Source: Porphyromonadaceae bacterium UBA4262 (lineage in GTDB: Bacteria; Bacteroidota; Bacteroidia; Bacteroidales; Muribaculaceae). Taken from it: a stretch of DNA of 64,000 nucleotides. Below are positions 25,355-34,827 of this stretch, piece after piece (within the stretch, counting starts at the first letter, position 1; the number at the start of each line of letters is the position of its first letter). Made by a program: the position numbers and the translations under genes. Location: assembly GCA_002396085.1 (NCBI GenBank), contig DGWI01000002.1:59886-123885 (forward strand), in the 5' to 3' direction. The notes under the pieces were generated by a model, which was not told the DNA's origin, made no database searches, and saw nothing but the letters and a program-made list of their open reading frames with translations.

Positions 25355-26382
25355 GACGTTCGCTGCCCTTGACGCTAGCCTTGTTGGTCGGCATCGGTGT
25401 GTTGCTGATTGTCAATCTGTTCATAGGGTCGGTGCGGATTCCCGTGGCCGACATTTGCCGCATACTGGTGGGCATGGGCAGTGAGTCGGAGATATGGACC
25501 AACATTGTGCTCAGTTCACGTTTGCCTCAGGCCCTGACTGCCATTGTGGCTGGTGCAGGACTGGCTGTGAGTGGATTGATGATGCAGACTATCTTCCGCA
25601 ACCCGTTGGCTGGTCCGTCCATCTTGGGCATCAGCAATGGTGCTAGTCTGGGTGTGGCGTTCGTGGTGTTGCTCTCAGGCCAGCTGGGTGGTGTGGCACT
25701 GAGCCGACTGGGCTATCTGGGCGATGCCGCCATCTCCATTGCTGCCATTGTGGGTGCATTGGCGGTGATGTTGCTCATCTTGTGGATTTCCAACAAGGTG
25801 CAAGGTAATGTCACCCTGCTCATCATCGGTGTGATGATTGGCTATCTGGCTACAGCCATCATCGGTGTGCTCAAGTTCCTGAGTCCCGAGGAGGATGTCA
25901 AGGCCTTTGTCGTCTGGGGACTGGGTTCGTTCTCACGCGTGTCGGGCGACGAGGTGATGCTTTTCGTTGCACTGATGTGTGTGTTGTTGCCACTCAGTTT
26001 CTTACTAGTCAAGCCGCTCAATGCCATGCTCCTGGGCGACCGATATGCCGCCAGCATGGGGCTGAATGTGCAGCGGGCACGCATGCACATCATCATTTGT
26101 TCGGGCGTGTTGGTTGCTATTGTCACTGCCTATTGTGGCCCCATCATGTTCATTGGTCTGGCTGTGCCACACCTGGCACGAGGCATCTATCGCACCAGCG
26201 ATCACTTGACCCTGATGCCTGCTACTGCACTGTGTGGTGCTGCACTGGCGTTGTTGTGCAACTTCATTGCGCGCGCGCCAGGTTTTGAGGGAGCCTTGCC
26301 CGTCAACAGTGTTACTGCCTTGGTCGGTGCTCCTGTCATCGTCATGGTGCTCATGCGCCGCCGCAAGTACGGCTACGAATAA
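25351..26382 (+). CDS. btuC: ABC transporter permease, FecCD/BtuC family
   Basis: 343 residues with about ten helices. It forms the inner-membrane channel for the ligand of the preceding lipoprotein. RLPQALTAIVAGAGLAVSGL, MMQTIFRNPLAGPSILGISN and GPIMFIGLAVPHLARGIYRT are the family signatures. The ATG overlaps the btuF stop. The expected ATPase gene does not follow: the next gene is the convergent cbiJD, whose 3' end overlaps this stop by 10 bases. The ATPase must come from elsewhere. Confidence 0.88.
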   Translation: MRRSLPLTLALLVGIGVLLIVNLFIGSVRIPVADICRILVGMGSESEIWTNIVLSSRLPQALTAIVAGAGLAVSGLMMQTIFRNPLAGPSILGISNGASLGVAFVVLLSGQLGGVALSRLGYLGDAAISIAAIVGALAVMLLILWISNKVQGNVTLLIIGVMIGYLATAIIGVLKFLSPEEDVKAFVVWGLGSFSRVSGDEVMLFVALMCVLLPLSFLLVKPLNAMLLGDRYAASMGLNVQRARMHIIICSGVLVAIVTAYCGPIMFIGLAVPHLARGIYRTSDHLTLMPATALCGAALALLCNFIARAPGFEGALPVNSVTALVGAPVIVMVLMRRRKYGYE

Positions 26383-28130
26383 ACCTCACCTTCGTTGTCG
26401 AGCAAGAGGATAATGAGGTCGCCGTGGGGCAGCAGGGGAGTGCAGTGCTCCATGCAGTGACCGATGACCACATGGGCGAAGGCTTGAAGGCGGTCTGTCG
26501 GAATCTTATCCCACAACTCGCGGGCCAGGGTGATGTCACTCAAATCGATATCGCAACCGGCTTCGGTCAACATCTGTGCCATGAATTCCTTGTCCATCGT
26601 TGCCACCCGGCTGTGGGTGTCGAGGTTGCCTGCCGCCAGTTTCACCGCTTTGCCCAGCATCACGCCCAGTGTCACTTGCGTGATGCCCAGTTCGGTGGCA
26701 AACCGCAAAGTCTCGCCCACATAGTTGCCATATTGTACGAATGCTTGCTTGGGCAGATCGGGATAGAGGGCTTTGAGGTAGTTCTCGCTCTTGGCACCAC
26801 TGTTGATGACCACTCGTTGTGTGCCCGAGGCCTGTGCCACTTGCATGCACTTGCCGATGCTTTGTATGAATGCCTCCTCGCTGTAGGGCTTGACGATGCC
26901 CGACTCGCCGATGATGCTGATGCCGCCCACGATGCCTAGTCGCGGGTTGAAGGTGCGTTGTGCCACCTCGCGCCCTTGTGGCACAGTGATGGTGATGCGC
27001 ACTGTCTCATGAATGTTGTCGCGCATCATTTGGCGTGGAGTGCGATTGATGGCAGCTTCGCCCGGTGGGTAGTCAAATCCTGGTAGGGTGAAGCGCCCAA
27101 CACCCTCGCCACCGCATATCTCAAACGCTTTGTTGCGCTCGACATGGGCACGGATTTCCAGTCCATCGGTCACGTCAGGGTCATCGCCGGCATCCTTGGT
27201 TACCGAGGCATAGTCCTCACCATAAGTCACAGCCACATCGATGGTTTCGCCGTCAGGCAGAACGACAGGCACTGTGCTCGGTTTCTCACCGGTGACTAGT
27301 CGATGTGTGGCTGCAATGGCGGCTGCAGTGGCGCATGTGCCTGTAGTCAGCCCACTGTGCAGCGAGAAGAACTCGGGCAACAATCGCTCGACTGCACGGC
27401 GCAGGCTATGTGGGCCATTCACTAGAAGGATTGTCACATCGCTGGCCACATGGGGCGGGTATTGAGGTCGCTCGACGACGAACACTTGTACATCGGCTTG
27501 CAGCGCCGCCTCTATCTTCTGCTCAAACCCACCACTGCGACCGCTCTCCTTGGTGATGATGGCTTGTGGCTGCAATTGCTCAAGCAATCTGGCAGTATCG
27601 TCGTGTTCATAGTAGACGAGGTGGTCAATGGGGAATCCCGCCTTCTGGGCTGCTTGCAACGACGTGGTGCGGTTGAGGATGCGAAACCAGCACTCATGTC
27701 GGTGCCAATAGTCACTCAGCCGTGCTATAGTGTTCACTCCAGTCAGCGCAAGCAATCGGGTGATGCCGTGTTCCTCAAGTTGCACTCGGGCATCAGCGTA
27801 GTCACGGCAATACACCAACTTGGGGTCGCGTTTGGGGTAGATGCGGTCATATCGGATGATAGGCAACTGCATTCGTTCGGCCAAAGCCAACACATTGCGA
27901 TGCAACTGCTCGGCAAAGGGGTGGGCGGCATCCACTAGCAGTCGGATGTCATGCTCACGGCAGATGGCAGCCATGTCCTCGACCTGCAGTGCCCCGGCAA
28001 GTCGTGTGCCATGCACCAGGTCGATTTCCTGCCCGTCGCCATGTGTCGAGTAGAAGTAGCCGGTGCCGGCCTCATCCAGCACCCGCGCTGCCATGCGTCC
28101 CTCGGTCGTCCCCCCAAATACTAGTATCAT
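26373..28130 (-). CDS. Fused precorrin-6A reductase (CbiJ/CobK) and cobalt-precorrin-5B C1-methyltransferase (CbiD)
   Basis: 585 residues. Residues 1 to ~245 are CbiJ/CobK: MILVFGGTTEGRMAARVLDE, LLVDAAHPFAEQLHRN, RLLALTGVNTIARLS and IITKESGRSGGFEQKIEAAL. From ~255 the CbiD part begins: SLHSGLTTGTCATAAAIAA, VVLPDGETIDV, KDAGDDPDVTDG, GVGRFTLPGFDYPPGEAAIN and VGGISIIGESGIVKPYSEEA. Two steps of anaerobic corrin-ring formation are thus in one chain. The start overlaps the cbiGF stop by four bases (ATGA), so this is the last gene of the minus-strand corrin operon. Confidence 0.94.
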   Translation of the reverse strand: MILVFGGTTEGRMAARVLDEAGTGYFYSTHGDGQEIDLVHGTRLAGALQVEDMAAICREHDIRLLVDAAHPFAEQLHRNVLALAERMQLPIIRYDRIYPKRDPKLVYCRDYADARVQLEEHGITRLLALTGVNTIARLSDYWHRHECWFRILNRTTSLQAAQKAGFPIDHLVYYEHDDTARLLEQLQPQAIITKESGRSGGFEQKIEAALQADVQVFVVERPQYPPHVASDVTILLVNGPHSLRRAVERLLPEFFSLHSGLTTGTCATAAAIAATHRLVTGEKPSTVPVVLPDGETIDVAVTYGEDYASVTKDAGDDPDVTDGLEIRAHVERNKAFEICGGEGVGRFTLPGFDYPPGEAAINRTPRQMMRDNIHETVRITITVPQGREVAQRTFNPRLGIVGGISIIGESGIVKPYSEEAFIQSIGKCMQVAQASGTQRVVINSGAKSENYLKALYPDLPKQAFVQYGNYVGETLRFATELGITQVTLGVMLGKAVKLAAGNLDTHSRVATMDKEFMAQMLTEAGCDIDLSDITLARELWDKIPTDRLQAFAHVVIGHCMEHCTPLLPHGDLIILLLDNEGEVYS

Positions 28131-29896
28131 CTATCGCCTTTTCTGAAGAGGTGGGTGAAGTGCTTGTTGTAGAGTTCCGAGAGGCCTTGGCGGTTGTCGA
28201 TTGCCTCACCCACGACCAGCATCGTGGTCAGTGTCAGGTGGTTGTCATGCACCATCTTGGCAAGGTCACGCAACACGCCGCGATAGATGCGCTGGTCGGG
28301 CCATGTCAGGTGATAACAGGCAGCAACTGGCGTGTCTTCGGGATACTCCTTCAGCAACTCGCGCTGCACATCGTCGACAATGGCGGCACTCAAGAAGATG
28401 CACATCGTGCTCTGGCTGCGGGCCAGCAGGTGCAGTTGCTCTTTTTCAGGCATGGGGGTGCGGCCCTCGCCGCGTGTCAGAATGATAGTTTGTGTCCGTT
28501 CAGGGATGGTGAACTGGCTGCGCAACTCGGCGGCTGCGGCCAGGAACGACGAGATGCCCGGAGTGATGTGGTATTCCATGCCTTCGCGGTCGAAGAATGC
28601 CATCTGTTCCTGGATAGCCCCGAAGATGCAAGGGTCACCCGTGTGCAATCGCACGATGTAGTGTCCGCGGTCATAATGCTCCTTCATCAGTGCGCATTGC
28701 TCCTCAAGAGCCATGTCGGCCGAACTGCGCACCACGGCTCCAGCCTTGTGGCACTCGGTGAGTTCGCGAGGCACAAGTGAACCGGCATACAGAATCAGAT
28801 CGGCACGCTCAAGCATCTGTCTGCCTCGCACCGACACCAGGTCGGGATCGCCAGGGCCTGCACCCACAATCTCAATGTGACCTCGGCGCAGATATTTGCG
28901 CTCAATAGCCACGGCGAGTGTGAAATCCTTGCCTTTGACCTTGGGCAACAACAATTCGCCATGATTCGATGCCAGCAATGCAGCAGCCTCGCACACACTA
29001 GGTGTTCCCACATGCCTGGCCACAGTGTCGCTGGGATTGGGCACCTCGACAGCCGACAACTGCTCGGCTTTGTAGAAGGTGACGGTTTCTCCCAAGTCCT
29101 TGAGGATATCCACCAGGGGTTCATCGGCCTTGATGTCGATTGAGCAATACTCTCGCGCAATGGGGACTAGGTCATGGTCTAGCAACACCTCGTCCATGAG
29201 GGCGGCAATCTCCTCAGGATTGTCAGGACGATGAGCAAGCCCGAACCCGATGGACAAGACGCGGGGCACATAATTGAGATTTAAAAGCCCTGGTGGAATT
29301 GGCCGAGCGAATGGAGATACCGTGATCAGCAGTTTGAATCGCTCGGGGTCGGCCTGGTCGATGTCGGTGATGAGTGTCACATGGTCGGGCACGGTGCGTT
29401 CCAGATAGTCGGTGCCCGCATCGCGGATGTCGAGAAGCAAGGCGGTTGGCTGCCGGTTGACAAAGGCAAAGATGCACGGATTGATGTCATCGTCCTCCTC
29501 GAGTAGTTCCCACCCGAAGCGGTCGGCCAGCGTGTCTAGAGCCCATAGTCCGGCATTGTCGCTCTGTGTGGTGATCACAGGTTCACTGCCCAGCAGACTG
29601 GCGATTTGCTCGGTCAACTCATTGGCGCCACCCACGTGTCCCGAAAGCACCGACACGGCATGCTTGCCCAGCGTGTCGACACACACCACGGCGGGGTCGG
29701 TGTGTTTGTCGTTGACATAGGGTGCGATGGTGCGCACACAGATTCCCATGGCACCGATAAAAACCAGTGCATCTAATTCGTTCCACAACTCGCCCACCTG
29801 ATGGCGGGTGATGATGGTGGCACTCTGTGACTCTTGCAGGGTCGAAGCCAGTTGCTTGCCGGCTTCACCTGTGGGGATAATGGCTATCTTTGGCAT
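28127..29896 (-). CDS. Fused CbiG hydrolase and precorrin-4 C11-methyltransferase (CbiF/CobM)
   Basis: 589 residues. The first ~335 are CbiG, which opens the delta-lactone of cobalt-precorrin-5A: VFIGAMGICVRTIAPYVNDK, VVCVDTLGKHAVSVLSGHVG, ANELTEQIASLLG and, in the C-terminal subdomain, VLSIGFGLAHRPDNPEE and HVGTPSVCEAAALLAS. From ~340 the CbiF/CobM methyltransferase follows: IEIVGAGPGDPDLVSVRGRQ, ILYAGSLVPRELTECHKAGA, VRLHTGDPCIFGAIQEQM and YHITPGISSFLAAAAEL. It overlaps cbiET by 13 bases. CbiG and CbiF act close together in the pathway, which makes the fusion sensible. Confidence 0.94.
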   Translation of the reverse strand: MPKIAIIPTGEAGKQLASTLQESQSATIITRHQVGELWNELDALVFIGAMGICVRTIAPYVNDKHTDPAVVCVDTLGKHAVSVLSGHVGGANELTEQIASLLGSEPVITTQSDNAGLWALDTLADRFGWELLEEDDDINPCIFAFVNRQPTALLLDIRDAGTDYLERTVPDHVTLITDIDQADPERFKLLITVSPFARPIPPGLLNLNYVPRVLSIGFGLAHRPDNPEEIAALMDEVLLDHDLVPIAREYCSIDIKADEPLVDILKDLGETVTFYKAEQLSAVEVPNPSDTVARHVGTPSVCEAAALLASNHGELLLPKVKGKDFTLAVAIERKYLRRGHIEIVGAGPGDPDLVSVRGRQMLERADLILYAGSLVPRELTECHKAGAVVRSSADMALEEQCALMKEHYDRGHYIVRLHTGDPCIFGAIQEQMAFFDREGMEYHITPGISSFLAAAAELRSQFTIPERTQTIILTRGEGRTPMPEKEQLHLLARSQSTMCIFLSAAIVDDVQRELLKEYPEDTPVAACYHLTWPDQRIYRGVLRDLAKMVHDNHLTLTTMLVVGEAIDNRQGLSELYNKHFTHLFRKGDR

Positions 29897-31080
29897 GTCA
29901 GTATTTCGATGGGATTATTGTCATTCAGCACGATGCGCAACGATGGTTCTTGTCTCAGACCCAATTCGGCGCATGCCTCGTCCCACAAGCGGTGGCTGTC
30001 GATTGTCACTCGTGGGGCAGTGACACTGTTCATCACCATGCAACCGTCATCGGCCAGCACGGTGAGTACGCGTGCCATGATTTCTTTCAGTTGTCCGCCA
30101 TGGCCGCCGATGAACACGGCATCGGGGCGGGGCAGGGCAGATAAGTCGCATTGCAGAAAGTCGCCCATGTGCACATCGATGCCTGGTGCCCCGTGACGAC
30201 GACTGTTCTCGGCCATTAGTCGTTCGCACTCGGGGCGAATCTCGAAGGCGACTACTTGCAGGTGTGGAAATTGCAGTCGCGCCTCAATCGACACGCTGCC
30301 TGTGCAGAAGCCGATGTCCCACAGCACCCTGCGTCGTTGTAGTTTTAGTGCCTGCAACGTGAGCAAGCGTATGGGAGCCTTGGTGATCATCTTCTCGCGT
30401 CGGTCGAGCAAGGCAAACTCACTCTCGGCTATGCCAAACTGCCGTGGACGCGGGTCGTCACCCGCCAGAATCAAGCAGTTGGGGTAATCAAACTCTCGCT
30501 CACTTGCTTCGGTCAGCGATAGTGTGGTCACGCATTCATGTTCGGGATTGCCCAGGTGCTCACCCACATGCATGGTGTAGTGACTGTAGCCGTAGTCCAG
30601 CATGCGTTGAGCGATGGCTGCAGGGGTGTGCGTGCGGTCGGTGAGCACACCGATTTTCTCGGCACGCTCGATGAGGGCGCGGTCAAACTCAGGCCAGGGG
30701 CGGCCTGTGAGCGAGACAATGCGCATGTCGTGATAGGGCAAGACCAGGCGATGGGCTAGTGTCTGTAGTGAGTTAAACGATGGATAGAGCATCACTTCGG
30801 CCTCGGGGTGGCGGGTACGAATGGTGTTGGCAAACCCGAAGAACAGAGGGTCACCGCTAGCAAAGACCACCACCTCGTTGTGATGGGCATACTGTGCAAA
30901 CACAGCATCCAGTGGTACTGTGATATCAATCCACACTGCATCGGCTGGCAGCAGCGATGCCACAATTTCGTGGTGACGTTTGCCACCCGAGAAGACCCGT
31001 CCAGCCCCTATCATCTGCATCACCTCTGGCGTGAAGCAGGGCTGTGGCGCATCACTGATGCCTATCACGATATATCTCAT
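29884..31080 (-). CDS. cbiET: Fused precorrin-6Y/7 methyltransferase and decarboxylase (CbiE-CbiT, CobL type)
   Basis: 398 residues. The N-terminal ~200 are CbiE (C5-methyltransferase): MRYIVIGISDAPQPCFTPEV, VVVFASGDPLFFGF, YPSFNSLQTLAHRL and VSLTGRPWPEFDRAL. The C-terminal half is CbiT (C15-methyltransferase and C12 decarboxylase): ITKAPIRLLTLQALKLQRRR, VLWDIGFCTGSVSIEARLQF for AdoMet binding, and DAVFIGGHGGQLKEI. The order matches CobL of the aerobic pathway. The AdoMet loop reads GFCTG rather than the commoner GAGTG. It lies 109 bases downstream of cbiHC, after a repeat-filled spacer. Confidence 0.95.
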   Translation of the reverse strand: MRYIVIGISDAPQPCFTPEVMQMIGAGRVFSGGKRHHEIVASLLPADAVWIDITVPLDAVFAQYAHHNEVVVFASGDPLFFGFANTIRTRHPEAEVMLYPSFNSLQTLAHRLVLPYHDMRIVSLTGRPWPEFDRALIERAEKIGVLTDRTHTPAAIAQRMLDYGYSHYTMHVGEHLGNPEHECVTTLSLTEASEREFDYPNCLILAGDDPRPRQFGIAESEFALLDRREKMITKAPIRLLTLQALKLQRRRVLWDIGFCTGSVSIEARLQFPHLQVVAFEIRPECERLMAENSRRHGAPGIDVHMGDFLQCDLSALPRPDAVFIGGHGGQLKEIMARVLTVLADDGCMVMNSVTAPRVTIDSHRLWDEACAELGLRQEPSLRIVLNDNNPIEILTCQR

Positions 31081-31091
31081 CCGATAATCAA

Positions 31092-31186
31092 TTTGAATTG
31101 AATTTAGAATTTAGAATGTTGCTAGTTCAGCATATCGAAGCCCTTAACTTCTTAATTCTTAATTATTAATTATAAATTCAGAACTA
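31092..31186. repeat. Boundary repeat with inverted AATTTAGAATTTAG / CTTAATTCTTAATT arms
   Basis: Short tandem units (AATTTAGAATTTAG near 31100 and TTAATTCTTAATTATTAATT near 31150) of roughly opposite sense fill the spacer between cbiHC and cbiET and could fold on each other. Confidence 0.55.
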
Positions 31187-31188
31187 GT

Positions 31189-32589
31189 TCAGAGGTCGCG
31201 TCCAGGCCTCAATTGTGCGGCGTCGTCATAACACAAGATGGCGTTGCACAGCGTGGCAGCGAGATTGCTGCCCCCCTTGCGCCCTTCAACGATGATTTTG
31301 GGTATGTCCTTGAAGGGCTTGACCATGTGTTTCGATTCGCGCACATGCACAAATCCCACTGGCGCGGCGATGATGCCCGCAGGATGCGCCTTGCCGCGAC
31401 GGATGAGTTCGCACAGTTCCATCAGCGCCGTTGGCGCATTGCCAAAGGCAAACAATGCATCGGGATGCTCCTCAACAGCGAGACGGATGCCCGCCTGCGT
31501 GCGCGTGATGCCTAGGGTTGAGGCCATCTCTGGCACACGCGGGTCGCTCAAGTAGCACTTGGCCTCGACACCCAGCCGCGACAGGGCACCCTTGCGGATG
31601 CCGCTGGTCACCATAGTTACATCGCTGACGATGGTCTTTAATAGTCCGCTCGACACTTTTTCATACAGGGCAGCCACGGCTCCAGGATCGGTGTGCAGGA
31701 TGTTCTCCATGTCAAAGTCGGCGGTGGTGTGGATGGCGTGTAGCAACGCCCACTTGTGGTCTAGCGGAATGTTGCGGTTGCGCAACTCGCCCTCGATGGT
31801 GCGGAACGACTCCATCATGATCTGCTGGCCGGGCTTGGCATCGCTGTCGGCTTGCTCACGATAGTAGCCACGGGGTGTAATCATCTTGCCATCGGCGACA
31901 TACGACTGGCTGTTGCCAATCAGGATGACTGTGAACATGTCCACGTCTTCGGGGTCAAACTCACGCAGCGTGGTGACCTTCACTACCTGCTCGTCGCGTC
32001 CTGCCTGGCGTACATAGCCTACGGGTGTGTCACTTGACCGTTCTTGCAAGAATAGTTCTTGCAGGCGATAGAGTTGCCAATAGCGGCCTTGCGACTTGGG
32101 ATTGTAGATGGCGGTGACAAAGTCGCCCATGGCAGCGGCACGGATGCGGCGCTCGATGACCTCCCATGGAGTCATCAGGTCGCTCAGCGAGACTAAGCAC
32201 AGGTCATGGCCGATGGGGGCGCCCAGCAGTGAGGCAGCCTTCTGGAATGCCGAGATGCCCGGTAACGATTCGATATCGATGTCGCTGCAACGTTCGCGGC
32301 GCATCTCGTAGACCAGTGGTGTCATGCCATAGATGCCTGCGTCGCCCGACGAGATGACCACGACGGTCTTGCCCTGTTCGGCTAGGTCAAAAGCTTGTTC
32401 GGCTCGGTCGCGCTCACGCTTCATGCCTGTGTCGATGCACTCGCAACCTTCGTGTACGTAGGGTGCGATGAACTGGAAGTAATACTTATATCCCACAACA
32501 GCATCGGCCCCGCTGACGGCATCAATCACCGCAGGGGTCATGTCGGCTGCGCTGCCAGGTCCAATGCCTGCTACAATTATCTTTCCCAT
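31189..32589 (-). CDS. Fused precorrin-3B C17-methyltransferase (CbiH/CobJ) and precorrin-8X methylmutase (CbiC/CobH)
   Basis: 466 residues. The first ~240 are the ring-contracting methyltransferase: IIVAGIGPGSAADMTPAVID, VVGYKYYFQFIAPYV, VVVISSGDAGIYGMTPLVYE, LPGISAFQKAASLLGAPIGH and FTVILIGNSQSY. The rest is CbiC: LLHAIHTTADFDMENILHTD with the proton-shuttling His, TIVSDVTMVTSGIRKGALSR, CYLSDPRVPEMA, FAFGNAPTALMELCELI and HPAGIIAAPVGFVHVRESK. It opens the corrin operon from its own -7 box. Two non-consecutive steps are joined here. Confidence 0.95.
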   Translation of the reverse strand: MGKIIVAGIGPGSAADMTPAVIDAVSGADAVVGYKYYFQFIAPYVHEGCECIDTGMKRERDRAEQAFDLAEQGKTVVVISSGDAGIYGMTPLVYEMRRERCSDIDIESLPGISAFQKAASLLGAPIGHDLCLVSLSDLMTPWEVIERRIRAAAMGDFVTAIYNPKSQGRYWQLYRLQELFLQERSSDTPVGYVRQAGRDEQVVKVTTLREFDPEDVDMFTVILIGNSQSYVADGKMITPRGYYREQADSDAKPGQQIMMESFRTIEGELRNRNIPLDHKWALLHAIHTTADFDMENILHTDPGAVAALYEKVSSGLLKTIVSDVTMVTSGIRKGALSRLGVEAKCYLSDPRVPEMASTLGITRTQAGIRLAVEEHPDALFAFGNAPTALMELCELIRRGKAHPAGIIAAPVGFVHVRESKHMVKPFKDIPKIIVEGRKGGSNLAATLCNAILCYDDAAQLRPGRDL

Positions 32590-32597
32590 ATCGTTTG

Positions 32598-32605
32598 CAA
32601 AGGTA
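32598..32605 (-). promoter_or_regulatory. Predicted corrin operon promoter, -7 box TACCTTTG
   Basis: Minus-strand TACCTTTG, 8 bases before the cbiHC ATG, so the corrin genes may be transcribed apart from the riboswitch-led receptors. The mRNA would be almost leaderless. Confidence 0.5.
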
Positions 32606-32607
32606 GT

Positions 32608-32695
32608 AATTTTAATTAAGAATTAGAAATTAAGAATTAAGAATGGAACACACACAACCTCAATTCTCAATTCTTAATTATTCATAATTCAACCT
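32608..32695. repeat. Boundary repeat, GAATTAAGAATTAG units facing CAATTCTTAATTATTC units
   Basis: Tandem AATTAAG-type units (32615-32642) face TTCTTAATT-type units (32662-32692) in opposite sense, giving a possible long A+T-rich hairpin between the TonB receptor and cbiHC. Confidence 0.6.
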
Positions 32696-34760
32696 ACTTG
32701 AACCGGATTCTGAGGCCGGCGGTAATCATGCGACCAGGACTGTAGAGGGCGTATTTGCGCTTTGACGAGTCAATGCGGCGGTCCACCTTGTCGAAGATGT
32801 TGTCCACACCCAGACTGGCTTCAAACAGGAAGTGCTTGACGCCATCGAAGGTGTGTGTCGTGTTCAGATTCCAGATGCCATAGCCTGGAGCGTCCTCATA
32901 GTCAGGATAGTAGGTCTTGGACTGGAAGCGGCCATTGAGGTTGACATTGAGCGTATACCAGTTCCACGTGTGGTGATAATTGGCTGCAAATGTTGCGGCA
33001 TTGCGGATGCTGCGCTCCATTACGGTCCACACATCGTCGGTGCAAGTGCGGGCGTAGGTGTAGACATAGTTGGCCGACAGGTTGATGTCGCGTGTGACAT
33101 TGGCCGAAACATTGACCTGCACCCCCTTTACGTCACCCTTGTCACTATTCTGATACAGCGAGTAACGCTCCAGTTTGCTGGCTTCGTCAGCAGTCATCTC
33201 AGGAAACTCGTTTTGCAGCATGCCCAGTGTGGCCTCGTCCACATTGATGTTGCGACGCACCACCATGTCGTTCACGCGGTTGATGTAGCCCGTGACACTG
33301 GCGGCAATCACGTTGTTGCGATACTCAGCACCCACCGAGAAGTAGTTGCTCTTCTCGGGCGAGAGTGCCTCGTTACCGAAGATAATCTGTGGCTTGCCAC
33401 GGTTCACCGAGTAGTAGTGATAGTACAACTCGTCAAGGCCCGGTGCACGGAAACCGGCCGAATAGGTGGCACGCAGGCGGAAGTTGCCGGGAGCATACAT
33501 CAGGCTGACCTTGGGAGTGAGGTGCCAGTCGAACGTCTTGTGATAGGTTAGCCGCAGACCGACTGACGCAGTGAAGTCACGCACAATGCGCATCTCATGC
33601 TGGCCGTATGCGGCCACCGAGTAGGCACTCTGGTCGATGTTGCCCGATGTGGCTGTAAGGAAGTCTTTGCGCCAGTCAGCACCGAAGATGGTGGTTGCAC
33701 CCTTCATTAAGCCCAGGATGGCCTTGACCTGCGCCTCCATCGAGCGTTGTTTCTTGCTCTGTACATAGTCGCCGATGGCGTTATTCTTGGTCTCCACATC
33801 ATAGAGTTTGCCGTAGCGGAAGTGGTCGGCGGTGAAGTCGGCTTGCAGCGAGTTCAGGTTGCTGAACTTATAGATGCCGCCCACATTCCACCGCAGTCCC
33901 TTGTAGCGCATCTCATAGTCGGTGCCCCCAGTGATGTCTGGGTTGGTGTTGGGGCGATCAGTAATCTTGTAGGAGTAGTTCAGTCCGGCGTTCAGTGCCA
34001 GATGCTCGTTGGGGGCGTATGTGAACTTCTGCCCGACGATGTTCGAGCGATAGCCCGTGAACAGGGGGGCGATGGTTTGATGGGTCTCGGTGTCCGAACC
34101 CTTGTCATATTCCAAGTCGGTCGTGCGGTAACTGTCGGCACGGTCGTGAGTATATGAGGTGTATGAACCGAATCCGTTCTTGTAAACATCGAGGGTAACG
34201 GCTTCGGTAAGAATGCCATGACCCGACACATGTGTGTCGCTGGTGACGCTCACCAGTTGGCTTGTGGGCTGGTCGGTGATGATGTTGATAACACCGGCAA
34301 TGGCATCAGAGCCATAGAGTGATGATGCTGCGCCGTCGAGCACCTCAATGCGCTTGACACGCGACATGTTGATGCGGTTCAGGTCCACGTTGCTCGAGAT
34401 ATCGCCTGTCAACTTCTGACCATTGATCAAGATTAAGATGTATTTGTTGCCCAGACCATTGAGGCGCAGGAAGGTGCCCATCGAGTTGGGCGACAGTGAC
34501 ACTTGCGGCATCATGCGGGTCAATGCGCCGTCAAGTGTGGTGATGCCCTGTTCGCGCATCTCTTGACTGCTCAAGACATGCACCGGGGTGGTTGTGCTTT
34601 TCAGTCGCTGGTGGTGACCCGAACCGGTGACCACGACTGGGTTAAGGTTAATGTTGCGGCTTGACTGTGCCGAGTCGCTGCGCTCCATCTTGTGAATTTG
34701 CGCAGATGCAGCACTGCCAGTGAGCAGTGCCAGGGTCAAAATGATTACTTCTTTTTTCAT
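32694..34760 (-). CDS. TonB-dependent outer-membrane receptor (second receptor of the CbiK-like module)
   Basis: 688 residues. The signal peptide is MKKEVIILTLALLTGSAASA. The plug domain (about 40-165) shows NPVVVTGSGHHQRL, a TonB-box-like start, LRLNGLGNKYILILINGQKL, IKRIEVL-like RIEVLDGAASSLYGSDAI and GVINIIT. The rest is a 22-strand barrel ending in an aromatic-terminated strand (GRMITAGLRIRFK). It is similar in build to BtuB, IhtA and other heme or B12 receptors. It follows the CbiK-like lipoprotein gene by 67 bases that contain an 8-bp hairpin. The ligand is unknown; a corrinoid or other tetrapyrrole is inferred from context. Confidence 0.88.
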   Translation of the reverse strand: MKKEVIILTLALLTGSAASAQIHKMERSDSAQSSRNINLNPVVVTGSGHHQRLKSTTTPVHVLSSQEMREQGITTLDGALTRMMPQVSLSPNSMGTFLRLNGLGNKYILILINGQKLTGDISSNVDLNRINMSRVKRIEVLDGAASSLYGSDAIAGVINIITDQPTSQLVSVTSDTHVSGHGILTEAVTLDVYKNGFGSYTSYTHDRADSYRTTDLEYDKGSDTETHQTIAPLFTGYRSNIVGQKFTYAPNEHLALNAGLNYSYKITDRPNTNPDITGGTDYEMRYKGLRWNVGGIYKFSNLNSLQADFTADHFRYGKLYDVETKNNAIGDYVQSKKQRSMEAQVKAILGLMKGATTIFGADWRKDFLTATSGNIDQSAYSVAAYGQHEMRIVRDFTASVGLRLTYHKTFDWHLTPKVSLMYAPGNFRLRATYSAGFRAPGLDELYYHYYSVNRGKPQIIFGNEALSPEKSNYFSVGAEYRNNVIAASVTGYINRVNDMVVRRNINVDEATLGMLQNEFPEMTADEASKLERYSLYQNSDKGDVKGVQVNVSANVTRDINLSANYVYTYARTCTDDVWTVMERSIRNAATFAANYHHTWNWYTLNVNLNGRFQSKTYYPDYEDAPGYGIWNLNTTHTFDGVKHFLFEASLGVDNIFDKVDRRIDSSKRKYALYSPGRMITAGLRIRFK

Positions 34761-34770
34761 GATATAATAA

Positions 34771-34798
34771 TATGGGCGACAGGGTTGTGCCGCCCATA
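34771..34798 (-). other. Hairpin between the CbiK-like gene and the second TonB receptor
   Basis: TATGGGCG / CGCCCATA, an 8-bp perfect stem with a 12-base loop. It could be an mRNA-processing or attenuating structure within the operon. Confidence 0.5.
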
Positions 34799-34827
34799 CA
34801 ATTCAAGTGCGTTGAAAAAATCAGTTT

